This document shows, piece after piece, positions 34,029 to 42,610 of a DNA stretch of 64,000 bases. Source of the stretch: a virus; IMG/VR virus record IMGVR_UViG_3300023110_000024, positions 1-64,000 of that record; one strand, 5' to 3'. Both the position numbers and the translations under genes were made by a program. The notes under the pieces were generated by a model. It did not search any database. It worked only from the letters and a program-made list of their open reading frames with translations, and was not told the origin of the DNA. Positions within the stretch are counted from its first letter, which is position 1. The number at the start of each line of letters is the position of its first letter.

Positions 34029-35088
34029 AGGTGTAAGTTACATCAGTACCAGATTCTTCTCTAACAATACGTGGATCTGGATTTCCTGTATCAACCATAT
34101 TTCCATTTTGTGTTAGTGTACCTAAAAAGTCAATACTTCCTGTTACATATAAATCATCTACAACATATGTCATACCACTAGCTGAGTCTAACTCTAGGTT
34201 TCCAGTAGTTGTGTCAATAGTATTGCCATCAACTATACCAATTTGAAGATTACCAAATGTAAAACCTGCCGCTGAACTACTACTCCAAGTATGCATTCCT
34301 GCTCCATCAGTGTGTAACAGTTGTCCAGAAGTTCCTTCCATAATATTAAAATCTGCTAGTGTTTGTGGTGGTGTTACAAATGATACTGTACCGCTGCCAT
34401 TAGTTGTTAGCACTTGTCCAGTAGTTCCGTCTGTAGTTGGGAATGTATAGTTACCATTAAAATTAACACTGCCCATAACTGTTACAGTACCGCCTACTGA
34501 ACTTACTGTTAAGTTTCCTGAGAGTGTGTTTATGTTATTTGTTGTGGTTGCAAGACTATATACATTTCCCCAGGTATTAGTTGTTGCTCCTAAACTGTAA
34601 ACAGCACTAATAATAGGTGCAATTGAGCCTGTAATATTTACATTTCCTGATGCAGTTATATTACCAGATGCAGAGTCGAGAATCAAAGTACCCGAAGTTG
34701 TGTCAATCTTTAGGTCGGAATCAACACCAATTCTAATATTACCAAAGGTTCGTGTTGGATCTGCAAAGGACACGGTGCCTGAGCCATCTGTTTTTAATAT
34801 CTGCCCAGCAGTTCCATCAGCTCCAGGAAGTTCATAGGAACTGTTGATTTTATATCCTGTTGTGATGAGATCGGCTGCTAATACAACATTCCCAGTAGCT
34901 CCTAATACTAAATCTCCTGAGGAGGTATCAATAGTGTTGTCAGTTGTTACGCCTACTTGAATATTATCTACAGTTTGTTCGCCTGTAGTTTCAGCAATAA
35001 CATTCCATACAGTGCCATTATATTCCCAAGTAGTTCCGCCTTCTGAATATTGTTGCCCACTTGAGGGCGATGCGGGAAAACTAATCAT
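34021..35088 (-). CDS. Modular tail fibre / adhesin protein, 355 aa
   Basis: It starts with the W-x-Y/W-NG-x-W module (TTWEYNGTVWNVI), then alternates IDT..G.L.LDSA.GN blocks (NTIDTSSGDLVLGATGNVVL) with G.IL.TDGSGTVSF blocks. It ends RIVREESGTDVTYTFN, nearly the same tail as the 756-aa fibre (RISREETATQVIYRFN). GGAAGGAG precedes the ATG and GATAAATA lies before that. The repeats are typical of trimeric beta-rich fibre shafts. Function in receptor binding is inferred from composition and locus. Confidence 0.7.
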   Translation of the reverse strand: MISFPASPSSGQQYSEGGTTWEYNGTVWNVIAETTGEQTVDNIQVGVTTDNTIDTSSGDLVLGATGNVVLAADLITTGYKINSSYELPGADGTAGQILKTDGSGTVSFADPTRTFGNIRIGVDSDLKIDTTSGTLILDSASGNITASGNVNITGSIAPIISAVYSLGATTNTWGNVYSLATTTNNINTLSGNLTVSSVGGTVTVMGSVNFNGNYTFPTTDGTTGQVLTTNGSGTVSFVTPPQTLADFNIMEGTSGQLLHTDGAGMHTWSSSSAAGFTFGNLQIGIVDGNTIDTTTGNLELDSASGMTYVVDDLYVTGSIDFLGTLTQNGNMVDTGNPDPRIVREESGTDVTYTFN

Positions 35089-35109
35089 AGTTTGCTCCTT
35101 CCTTTACAA

Positions 35110-35117
35110 TATTTATC
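35110..35117 (-). promoter_or_regulatory. Late promoter GATAAATA
   Basis: GATAAATA, 22 bases before the ATG at 35088; it overlaps the end of the upstream 245-aa gene by two bases. Confidence 0.5.
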
Positions 35118-35853
35118 AGTCTAGGATTTTATTTTTGAGGTGATGTTCTACTACTTCGTTAGGACAGTTGATGTATAAGGCTTCCATCTCATCTAGCCAA
35201 TTGAGTAAGTGTCTAATAGTAGGTGCTTTTCCTGCCTCAAATAATTCCTCAACAGTTTGAATATATTCTAAACAGTGCCGTCTTGCTACTAGTGGATGGA
35301 TTCCGCTCCATTCTAAACTCTCTTGGATTCCTCTAGGAATAGTTCCTGTGGCTTGGAATTCCTCAATAGCTCTCCTAAATGCTCCGCGGATTTTTTCACG
35401 CTTATCATTCTCACGAACCATCTCGGGTGGAATTTCATCTGGAAGATTAAAGTTTTTTCGTAGTGCATCAATTTGATCTTGATAGCTTTGTAATTCTTCC
35501 ATTGCGTTACGAATAGCAGTTCTAGAACTTTCAAGTCCTGCTTCAAGTTCCTCTGCTTTTAGTTGTGCCATAGGATCATTGATTTTCATACGATATTGTT
35601 CTATTCGTAATTCATTTTTCTTATGTCTAAACCAAGTTTCTCGTAAAGCGTTCAAACGGTTTTGTTGTTGCATGGCGCATTGTTGTAACCATACAAGAGG
35701 TGTTTGTCCTGAATATTGTAAATCAGCAATAGTTGTTTCTGCGTTTTTAGAAACAATAAGTTCATCAATTTGTTTTTGTACTATAGGCAGGGTTGCTTCA
35801 AGTTTTACAGCGATATCATTTGGTACTTGTCTAATATCAATTTCTGTTGTCAT
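35116..35853 (-). CDS. Coiled-coil protein within the fibre locus
   Basis: 245 residues, unlike its neighbours: mostly alpha-helical, with a long charged coiled coil from about 65 to 140 (NRLNALRETWFRHKKNELRI, then AQLKAEELEAGLESSRTAIR) and a globular C-terminus containing WSGIHPLVARRHCLEY and HLLNWLDEMEALY. No signal peptide. A GAGGAT site is present. Position among fibre genes suggests a fibre assembly chaperone or tail connector, but no motif proves it. Confidence 0.58.
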   Translation of the reverse strand: MTTEIDIRQVPNDIAVKLEATLPIVQKQIDELIVSKNAETTIADLQYSGQTPLVWLQQCAMQQQNRLNALRETWFRHKKNELRIEQYRMKINDPMAQLKAEELEAGLESSRTAIRNAMEELQSYQDQIDALRKNFNLPDEIPPEMVRENDKREKIRGAFRRAIEEFQATGTIPRGIQESLEWSGIHPLVARRHCLEYIQTVEELFEAGKAPTIRHLLNWLDEMEALYINCPNEVVEHHLKNKILD

Positions 35854-35864
35854 AATCCTCTATA

Positions 35865-36896
35865 TTATATGCCAGAGCTCACAGCTCCTTCAGTTGAGTT
35901 GCTCGCTAGACTGTTACTTGTAGTTATTATTTCTATCATATCCTCGTGACGAATATGGTTTATTCTGCTTATAGCGTCACCGTCACCTATCAAATCATGT
36001 CCGCCAGCGCCCATAATAACATCGCCATTGGAGCAGGTTTGAACTTCCTTTGTGGCTGTTGCTAGTGTTATTGATAAAGTAAGAACATAATCGTCATATC
36101 TTAATTTTCTAATTTGATTCCAATTAGCACTATAATCTGGTTCTTCCCCGCCAACTAGCACAATACAATTTCCTCCAGATGCTCCGTTAACATCGTTTCG
36201 TGCTGTTAAATATGAATCCATAGAGGATACAAATATAGAAGTAGAGGATGATCCTGCCATACGATATTTTTCATATGATGCTGTGGCAGCTCCTGCTATA
36301 ATTCCATCTCTTGCTTCGTCACTCCAACCTTGGCAAACAAAAGCATCTTCTCCATTGCCTGCTACAGTATGATGCCATCGTGCTACTGTAAAACTTGGAT
36401 AAGTTGTTGCTGCTGCCGAGTCATCATTTCTTAGTCTGTCTGGAGCGTTTATTACGGTGAACATTCCCGATCCCGCATTTCTACCACCAAAGAAATATTG
36501 TTCTGTAGCGGTTCCAGTTCCCATCAGTCCAGTTCGTGCTGAGGTTAGATTATTATTTGTAATAGTTACTGATGCTTCTGATGAGATTTGAAACTTTTCT
36601 ACTGCTTGTCTGTATCCACCAGATCCTCTACCCTGTGCTACATATATATTTGTTCCATCAGATGTTGAGCAGTGATGTCTTCTATCTTCAACCATAGTAG
36701 TTGTTGATGTTGTAACTACCACACTATCATCAAATCTTATTTTTTGTAATGAATCTGTTTGAGAGCCTGGTATTGACGGACGCCCGCCATTGTATATAGC
36801 AACATCAGCACACCCGTGCCCGTCAATTATAACTGCATCAGCTAAATCAGATGTTGTAATATCAAAAAATCCATCGGCAAATATAATGGCTGCCAT
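35865..36896 (-). CDS. Kelch-like beta-propeller adhesin (copy 1)
   Basis: 343 residues from the ATG at 36896, which overlaps the upstream stop as TAATG and has GGAGGA before it; an upstream ATG at 36917 would put that ribosome site inside the gene. Six repeats of about 45 residues each contain a (E/Q)K(I/L)RFDD-type element (LQKIRFDDSVVV, DRLRNDDSAAA, IRKLRYDDYVL) followed by a T/N-rich strand, an R and a Gly-rich turn. This is the layout of a six-bladed propeller closed by the N- and C-terminal strands. Three paralogs are in this locus. Glycan or protein receptor binding is likely but unproven. Confidence 0.65.
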   Translation of the reverse strand: MAAIIFADGFFDITTSDLADAVIIDGHGCADVAIYNGGRPSIPGSQTDSLQKIRFDDSVVVTTSTTTMVEDRRHHCSTSDGTNIYVAQGRGSGGYRQAVEKFQISSEASVTITNNNLTSARTGLMGTGTATEQYFFGGRNAGSGMFTVINAPDRLRNDDSAAATTYPSFTVARWHHTVAGNGEDAFVCQGWSDEARDGIIAGAATASYEKYRMAGSSSTSIFVSSMDSYLTARNDVNGASGGNCIVLVGGEEPDYSANWNQIRKLRYDDYVLTLSITLATATKEVQTCSNGDVIMGAGGHDLIGDGDAISRINHIRHEDMIEIITTSNSLASNSTEGAVSSGI

Positions 36897-38104
36897 TAGC
36901 TTATTCCTCCACCACAAGCGGCTTGTTTTGCTTCTTGTAGTCTTGTAGAAAGTATTTGACAGGCGGCGCTATCATCAAATTTCATTTTTTGTATAACATC
37001 GTTTCCTATTCCGCTCTGAGAACCAGCAGAAGTCCAACCATTAGATACATACGCACTTCCGTCAGCATAATCTCCTGCGCTTACATGGCCGGCTGCTCTA
37101 GTAGAGGTTCTATATGTTAGAACTGTGGAAGTAGTTGGATCATCATATTTGAATTTCCAAAAGGACCATGTAGAATAACTCACAACATCGCCATTATATT
37201 CTAGCATAGTTCCATTAGTGATAGCATTATAATTGGCTGTTGTTACTGCAGCAGCATCATCCGCATATCTGTGTTTCTCTCCAGATATTCCAGTTATGGA
37301 ATTACTCATTCCTGGAACTCTACCACCTACTCTTAAGTAATCATATTCCTGTCCTACGGTGCTAGCTCTATAATATGTTTGTGACATTGGGTTTGCTGCA
37401 ACTGCAACAACATTAGGGTCATCCCATCGATATTTGTCTATATCAGTTTGATAGAGATATCCTCCACTGCCACCAATAAAATCAAATTTTTCCATTGCTA
37501 CATTATGAATATCAGTATAATTAGATACTAAATTTCCTGTTGCAGAGCTTTCGATGCCGCTGGTAGTCGTAGCACCATATCCAACTTTCCAATTGGTTCT
37601 ATTAAATGATCCAGACCAATTTGCGGTTCCGTTTGTACGAAAAGCAGCAACATCATAATTTCTTGTAACTGAGGCGGTAGTAGTAAATGCATTATCTTCA
37701 GCAGGAATAGTACCAACTTTATGAGCCAAATCATCGAATTTGACTTGATCTATATGATCAAGATAATTTGGGATTGGAGTTCCATCTTCATCAAAGCCCA
37801 AGGGTTCTCCTCTTCCTCCCATTACTATTATAGAAATATTTCTTGGATATAGCTGGTGGATATAAGGAAGATTGAGATATTTTAAGGCGCTTATATAAAC
37901 TAATTTATTTGTAGTTGGGCATTTTACTGCGTCTAATACTGCATTAACTGGTTTGCCTTGGGTAATGTCTTGTCCTGCAACTTGAACAGGTCCTCGATTC
38001 ATATATGTCGTAAAGTCAGACGAGTTTGCGATTCTTGATAATTGTATTGTTGTTGGGTAAGTTTCTTTTGATTTTACACTAAAAAATCTAAATGTCGTTG
38101 CCAT
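36896..38104 (-). CDS. Kelch-like beta-propeller adhesin (copy 2)
   Basis: 402 residues, with about six repeats marked IDQVKFDDLAH, MEKFDFIGG, IDKYRWDDPNV, KHRYADDAAA, FWKFKYDDPTT and IQKMKFDDSAA. An N-terminal 90-residue segment (FFSVKSKETYPTTIQLSRIA) is not shared with copy 1 and may attach it to the tail. The end EAKQAACGGGIS matches the closing strand of other copies. GAGAG precedes the ATG with CATAAATAC upstream. It heads a two-gene propeller pair with copy 1. Confidence 0.65.
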   Translation of the reverse strand: MATTFRFFSVKSKETYPTTIQLSRIANSSDFTTYMNRGPVQVAGQDITQGKPVNAVLDAVKCPTTNKLVYISALKYLNLPYIHQLYPRNISIIVMGGRGEPLGFDEDGTPIPNYLDHIDQVKFDDLAHKVGTIPAEDNAFTTTASVTRNYDVAAFRTNGTANWSGSFNRTNWKVGYGATTTSGIESSATGNLVSNYTDIHNVAMEKFDFIGGSGGYLYQTDIDKYRWDDPNVVAVAANPMSQTYYRASTVGQEYDYLRVGGRVPGMSNSITGISGEKHRYADDAAAVTTANYNAITNGTMLEYNGDVVSYSTWSFWKFKYDDPTTSTVLTYRTSTRAAGHVSAGDYADGSAYVSNGWTSAGSQSGIGNDVIQKMKFDDSAACQILSTRLQEAKQAACGGGIS

Positions 38105-38127
38105 TAGCTCTCTTTAAATATTATAGT

Positions 38128-38136
38128 GTATTTATG
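38128..38136 (-). promoter_or_regulatory. Late promoter CATAAATAC
   Basis: CATAAATAC, 24 bases before the ATG at 38104, immediately after the terminator hairpin of the preceding fibre gene. Confidence 0.52.
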
Positions 38137-38142
38137 CAGAAA

Positions 38143-38166
38143 TGTCAAGCTCCAAAGAGCTTGACA
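38143..38166 (-). terminator. Terminator-like hairpin after the 563-aa fibre gene
   Basis: TGTCAAGCTC and GAGCTTGACA form a perfect 10-bp stem with a 4-base loop, 12 bases after the fibre stop and just before a new late promoter. TTTCTG follows rather than a long U-run. Placement at an operon boundary supports a terminator. Confidence 0.65.
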
Positions 38167-38177
38167 TATATGGATTA

Positions 38178-39869
38178 TTATAGAGGCTGGATCCAGTTTC
38201 CTACGCCTGTGCCGGAATCTACGACCCAAATATAAAGAATACCTGAGTTGCGATCCAACCACATCATGCCCTCATCTGGAGAGGCAGGTGCTGCGGTATC
38301 AACTGTACAAGCTCCGCCAACTTTTACGCCATCAACATACAAGTCGTTTCCTTGTACTGTCAATGGAATATTTACTGCTGGAGTTGCAGGATCAACCATG
38401 TGAATGGTTTGAGCATAAATGTTAGTCCAGCGAAGAGCTGCTCCGCCCAAGTCCCATGTCAAATCAGCGTTTGGGTTGATAGTATCGGCAGCTACACCAG
38501 CAAGTGAGCTTGCGCCAATTACACCAAGTGTTCCGCCAACTGTTGCGCCGTTTGTCACAGCCAATGTATCACCAGCAGTTACCGCACCAGTTACAGCCAA
38601 AGTTGAACTCAATGTTGCTGCGCCTGTTACATTCAATGCATCACTAAGTGTAGCCACTCCAGTTACGTCCAAAGTTGATGACATTGTAGCTGCGCCAGTT
38701 ACGCCCAAAGTTGAGCTTAGTGTAGTTGCTCCAGATACAGTGGTAGCTCCGTTGATACTAACGTTGCCACTATTTGAACTTAAAACCAAATCACCAGTAA
38801 TTGTGTCAATAGTTTGATCATCTGTTACAGCAATTTGGATATTACCAAAGTTAGTGCTTGGAACTGTCAAGTTGTTAACTGTAATGGAGTCAAAATAACC
38901 ATGGTTCCACATCGTCAATTCATGGCCCAAGTCGTATGTTTTGTCTGCTGATGGCATAACATGACCTGAAAAGTCAGCGCCACCAAATGCTACGTTGCCC
39001 AGTGTTCCTGAGAAAACTTCGCCTGTGTTAGTTGCGTCTGGCATAAAGGTAAATTTCTGAACTGAGCGATCAAAGCCAAAGAAACCAACCTTTGCTGCTG
39101 TGCCGTCGTGCCATTGGTACTCAATACCGCGATCCAATCCGTCGTTTGTAGTAGGAGCAGTGTCGCCACCCAGTGTCATAACGGGATCATCAAGTGTTAC
39201 AGTAGTTGAATTTACTGTAGTTGTAGTTCCATTTACAGTCAAGTCACCTGTAATAGTTACATTACCAAGTGTGCTTGTTCCACCAGTTGTGGAGCCTGTA
39301 ATCAAAATGTTACCAGCAATAGTTACATCACCGCCATCACCACTTGGGGAAGGATCAATAACAATAGCATTGGTTGCTGAACTAATAGTGTTGTTTGAGC
39401 CATCAATTGTCAAATCACCAAGAACTACTTTGCTACCATAAATGTTATTCCAAACATTAGAAGCAGTACCTAAATCGTATGTAGCAGTAGCCAATGGAGT
39501 AATAGTGTTTGAGGAAACAACGCCATTCAATGTAGTAGCGTCTGTAACAGCCAAAGAATTACCAAGTGCTGTAGCGCCAGTTACAGTGAATGTTCCACCA
39601 ACAGAAGCGTCAGTTGTAAATGTTGAAATACCTGTAACATCTAATGTGCCAGTTACAGCCAAGTTGTCATCAACTTGTGTATTACCAGTTGCAGAGTCTA
39701 AGATCAAGTCTAAAGTCTTAGTGTCAATCTCGTTGTCTGCTGTAATTGAGAGTTGAACATCACCGAAGGATGGTTGAACATTCCATACAGTACCGTCCCA
39801 TTCCCAAGTAGTCGCGCCGTAGGTATATAACTGTCCTACAGTAGTTGCGCTCGGAAAAGCAAAAGCCAT
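38178..39869 (-). CDS. Modular tail fibre protein, 563 aa
   Basis: It begins with the W-W-DG-W module (TTWEWDGTVWNVQ), then an IDT..LDSATGN block. Many copies of LAVTGA.T/LSSTL.VTG follow, a shaft repeat of about 12 residues. In the middle is the shared block TTTTVNSTTVTLDDPVMTL with GLDRGIEYQWHDG, found also in the 399- and 1280-aa fibres. The C-terminus is a GMMWLDRNSGILYIW module ending NWIQPL. AAAGGAG precedes the ATG. It is probably a trimeric fibre shaft; receptor unknown. Confidence 0.72.
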   Translation of the reverse strand: MAFAFPSATTVGQLYTYGATTWEWDGTVWNVQPSFGDVQLSITADNEIDTKTLDLILDSATGNTQVDDNLAVTGTLDVTGISTFTTDASVGGTFTVTGATALGNSLAVTDATTLNGVVSSNTITPLATATYDLGTASNVWNNIYGSKVVLGDLTIDGSNNTISSATNAIVIDPSPSGDGGDVTIAGNILITGSTTGGTSTLGNVTITGDLTVNGTTTTVNSTTVTLDDPVMTLGGDTAPTTNDGLDRGIEYQWHDGTAAKVGFFGFDRSVQKFTFMPDATNTGEVFSGTLGNVAFGGADFSGHVMPSADKTYDLGHELTMWNHGYFDSITVNNLTVPSTNFGNIQIAVTDDQTIDTITGDLVLSSNSGNVSINGATTVSGATTLSSTLGVTGAATMSSTLDVTGVATLSDALNVTGAATLSSTLAVTGAVTAGDTLAVTNGATVGGTLGVIGASSLAGVAADTINPNADLTWDLGGAALRWTNIYAQTIHMVDPATPAVNIPLTVQGNDLYVDGVKVGGACTVDTAAPASPDEGMMWLDRNSGILYIWVVDSGTGVGNWIQPL

Positions 39870-39900
39870 ATCTTATCTCCTTTAAAAATCAGTAGCTTTA

Positions 39901-39909
39901 TATATTTAG
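39901..39909 (-). promoter_or_regulatory. Weak late-promoter-like CTAAATATA
   Basis: CTAAATATA, about 32 bases before the ATG at 39869 and 6 bases after the upstream stop. It is less like the consensus than other copies. Confidence 0.28.
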
Positions 39910-39914
39910 CAATA

Positions 39915-40145
39915 TTACATTATTCTTGGTTGCACCCAAGTATCTTGTGTTCTAAAATACAGTTTGCCATTTTCTGTATTCAACCACCTATTCGCTTCAA
40001 TTACATCCTCAGGTTCAGTATCTTGAGCAAAAATAGTCTTTTTATTTTTTGTAACCCACTGTCCACCATTCCAAGCCCAAGTTCGTCCTTCGTGCTCAAA
40101 TAGTTCTCCTACAGTAGTTCCAGTGGGAAAAGCAAATGCTGCCAT
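39915..40145 (-). CDS. Stand-alone fibre N-terminal module, 76 aa
   Basis: It consists only of the two-part module seen at the N-termini of larger fibres here: TVGELFEHEGRTWAWNGGQW and then NRWLNTENGKLYFRTQDTWV. AAGGAGA precedes the ATG. It is one of three such short genes near 40-43 kb. It may be a small tail protein, a decoration subunit, or a remnant left after loss of the distal fibre part. Coding is supported by conservation of the module and by the ribosome site. Confidence 0.68.
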   Translation of the reverse strand: MAAFAFPTGTTVGELFEHEGRTWAWNGGQWVTKNKKTIFAQDTEPEDVIEANRWLNTENGKLYFRTQDTWVQPRIM

Positions 40146-40158
40146 TTAAGTCTCCTTA

Positions 40159-40404
40159 TTATGTTGGCTGATAGGCAGAGCCCATTTGTACCCATGCCCC
40201 TGAAGTGTCATAGAAATACATTCTGCCGTTTTCTGTGTTAAACCAATAGTTACCTGTTATTGGTGTTGGAGTTGTTGGGAGAGTATCTTGTACATACACT
40301 TCGTCACTGTATAATCGGTCCCAAGCAGTTCCATTATACTCCCAAGTGTTATCTCCTTCAGTATATAAGTTGCCTGCAGAGCCTGCAGGAAATGTAAGTG
40401 CCAT
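40159..40404 (-). CDS. Stand-alone fibre N-terminal module, 81 aa
   Basis: Same architecture as the 76-aa neighbour: NLYTEGDNTWEYNGTAW followed by GNYWFNTENGRMYFYDTSGA and a final W-V-Q. AAAGGAGAA precedes the ATG, and a perfect TATAAATA lies 19 bases upstream. Having its own late promoter argues that it is made as a separate protein rather than being a decayed end of another gene. Confidence 0.7.
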   Translation of the reverse strand: MALTFPAGSAGNLYTEGDNTWEYNGTAWDRLYSDEVYVQDTLPTTPTPITGNYWFNTENGRMYFYDTSGAWVQMGSAYQPT

Positions 40405-40422
40405 TCATATTCTCCTTTATAA

Positions 40423-40430
40423 TATTTATA
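40423..40430 (-). promoter_or_regulatory. Late promoter TATAAATA
   Basis: Exact T4 late box 19 bases before the ATG at 40404; it includes the stop codon of the FG-GAP gene. Confidence 0.58.
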
Positions 40431-42600
40431 CAGTTGTCCAAGGTTTAGCCATAGCTTCCGCTGGTGGTAATGCACCAGGACTAGATGATCCCAGCCATTC
40501 AGCATTAAATCCAGCAGGATTAGTGCCTATGTGTGTTGGTTGGATTATAGTGGCTGGATTTGACAATAAGGATATATGTTCTCCATCATCAGCTACGCCA
40601 ACAAAAAACAGTCTTGAATTAGCAGCAGCTATTGATTCATACTGTCCAAGATATCCTGGAAATCCTGGTATTTGTACTTCATTAGTATCTGGATTCATAC
40701 CCATTATAGCCCAACAAGGATATACAAATGAATTATCAGGGAAGGATCTTGCATAAATCAACATACCATAATAGGATATGCCTGCTCTTAAATTAGGTAC
40801 AGTTGTTGATCCATTCTCATTAACAAATTGATTAGTATCCGAATCCCAACTTGTAGTTATTGTTCGAGGAATATTTTGGGAAGCTCCTATATTAACAGCC
40901 CCTAGATTGTTTAGTCTTACCCGCATGAGTCTTGCTATTGTTGTTGTATTAGCATCTGATCCTGTTGAATATCCAACAAATGGGAATGTCTGCTCTGTCG
41001 TATTTTCTACATTGAGGGTAGTCATATTATCTGTTGAGACTGTACTATAAAACGAATCTATTCCTGCTATAATATTGGGTTCAAAAACATAAGCAGCTCC
41101 TGAGTCAGTTTGGGCATCACTAGATTCTTCACCGTATGCCCCGGCGATAGCATATGATTCACATATAGCTACTTGCTCCGCAAATCTATCTGTTCTTCCT
41201 GTGCTTTGTAAATTAGGATTGTCTACTGTATCAAGTAACTTTCCTGTTGCTGGATCAAAGACGTATGCTTTGCCAGAGTAGAGATCCGACGAAGTATGAT
41301 TCTCATTAGGAGCACCAACTATAGCATACGATTCACATATATCAACACCATAACCAAACTGATCACTTGCTGTTGTAGTAAGAGCATTTGGATTGTCTAG
41401 TGTATGAAGTAGAGCACCTGTTGCTGGGTTGTAAATGTATGCTTTACCAGACCATAATCCTGTACCACCACCTGGGTTACTTGATCCATCATCTTCTCCA
41501 TGTGCACCAACTATAGCATACGATTCACATATAGCAACAGCATAACCAAATAGATCATTATCAGCTACGTCAAATACATTTGGATTGTCTAGTGTATAAA
41601 GTAAATTTCCTGTTGATGTGTCGTAAATATATGCTCTACCAGAGTTGGCTCCTCCTTGATCTTCATATGGTGCGCCAACTATAGCATACGATTCACATAT
41701 ATCAACCCGGTATCCAAACCTAGGGGTAGTACCACCAGAGGTTGGATTGTCTAGTGTATAAAGTAAATTTCCTGTTGATGTGTTGTAAATATATACTTTA
41801 CCAGAGTCGGCTACTGCTCCTTCATCTGCATGAGGAGCACCAACTATAGTATATGAATCAGAAATAGCAAGACCCCAGCCAAATCTAGCAGTGGTTTCTG
41901 GATTTGGGTTATTTAATGTACGAAGTAAATTTCCGGTTGATGTGTCGTAAATATATACCTTGCCAGAAGCAGTTCCGCCAGTATCACTTTCTCCATATGC
42001 ACCAATTACGGCATAAGATTCAGATATATCAACACAATAACCAAAAAAATCATCTGCTGATGTGCCATCAACATTAGGGTTGTCTAGTGTATAAAGTAAA
42101 TTTCCTGTTGATGTGTCGTAAATATATGCTTTACCAGATTTATTTCCGCCAGCATCCTCTTCCCAATATGCTCCAACTATAAAGTATGAATCAGTGATAC
42201 CAACACCCCAGCCAAATCGATCACTAAGTGCATCACCATAAACATTAGGATTTTCTTTTGAGTATTTTAGGTGCAGGCTTATTGATTCTCTCCATGTCAT
42301 TGGTCGCCCAATAGGATTGACTCCCCAAGCATTTTTTGCGACAGCTTTATCAGTTTCAGCTGATGCAGTCGTAAATACTGACCCTTCGTTAATCCATTGC
42401 CCATCTAAATATGTATAAAGCCTGCCATTATCAGTATCAGTCCAATGTTGGCCCTCAACTGCTACTGTTGGAGCATCAGCTTGAAAGTAAGTTTTTGACG
42501 GGTCTAAATATTCCCATCCAGTTCCGTTATACACCCAGGTTGAAGTTCCATCTGTATATGTTTGCCCTACAGTGGTTGCTTCTGGGAATGCTATTGCCAT
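40426..42600 (-). CDS. Seven-bladed FG-GAP beta-propeller adhesin, 724 aa
   Basis: An N-terminal two-part module (TTWEYNG-like STWVYNGTGW, then GRLYTYLDGQWINEG) leads to seven repeats of 55-75 residues. Each carries D-x-FG-(Y/W)-x-V-x-I-x-(E/D)-SY-x-I-VGA then SGKAYIYDTSTGNLLYTLDN, the FG-GAP pattern of integrin-type propellers. Asp-rich loops that would bind calcium are present. A C-terminal domain of about 200 residues follows with TTSWDSDTNQFVNENG. Repeats are nearly identical in DNA. AAGGAGAA precedes the ATG. Adhesion to the host surface is inferred. Confidence 0.75.
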   Translation of the reverse strand: MAIAFPEATTVGQTYTDGTSTWVYNGTGWEYLDPSKTYFQADAPTVAVEGQHWTDTDNGRLYTYLDGQWINEGSVFTTASAETDKAVAKNAWGVNPIGRPMTWRESISLHLKYSKENPNVYGDALSDRFGWGVGITDSYFIVGAYWEEDAGGNKSGKAYIYDTSTGNLLYTLDNPNVDGTSADDFFGYCVDISESYAVIGAYGESDTGGTASGKVYIYDTSTGNLLRTLNNPNPETTARFGWGLAISDSYTIVGAPHADEGAVADSGKVYIYNTSTGNLLYTLDNPTSGGTTPRFGYRVDICESYAIVGAPYEDQGGANSGRAYIYDTSTGNLLYTLDNPNVFDVADNDLFGYAVAICESYAIVGAHGEDDGSSNPGGGTGLWSGKAYIYNPATGALLHTLDNPNALTTTASDQFGYGVDICESYAIVGAPNENHTSSDLYSGKAYVFDPATGKLLDTVDNPNLQSTGRTDRFAEQVAICESYAIAGAYGEESSDAQTDSGAAYVFEPNIIAGIDSFYSTVSTDNMTTLNVENTTEQTFPFVGYSTGSDANTTTIARLMRVRLNNLGAVNIGASQNIPRTITTSWDSDTNQFVNENGSTTVPNLRAGISYYGMLIYARSFPDNSFVYPCWAIMGMNPDTNEVQIPGFPGYLGQYESIAAANSRLFFVGVADDGEHISLLSNPATIIQPTHIGTNPAGFNAEWLGSSSPGALPPAEAMAKPWTTV
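41400..42150 (-). repeat. Near-identical DNA repeats within the FG-GAP gene
   Basis: Blocks containing GTGTATAAAGTAAATTTCC followed by CTGTTGATGT recur near 41590, 41755 and 42085, with diverged versions between, each corresponding to the YIYDTSTGNLLYTLDN strand region. Such in-frame repeats favour gain or loss of blades by recombination and are prone to assembly collapse. Confidence 0.7.
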
Positions 42601-42610
42601 TTATTTCTCC

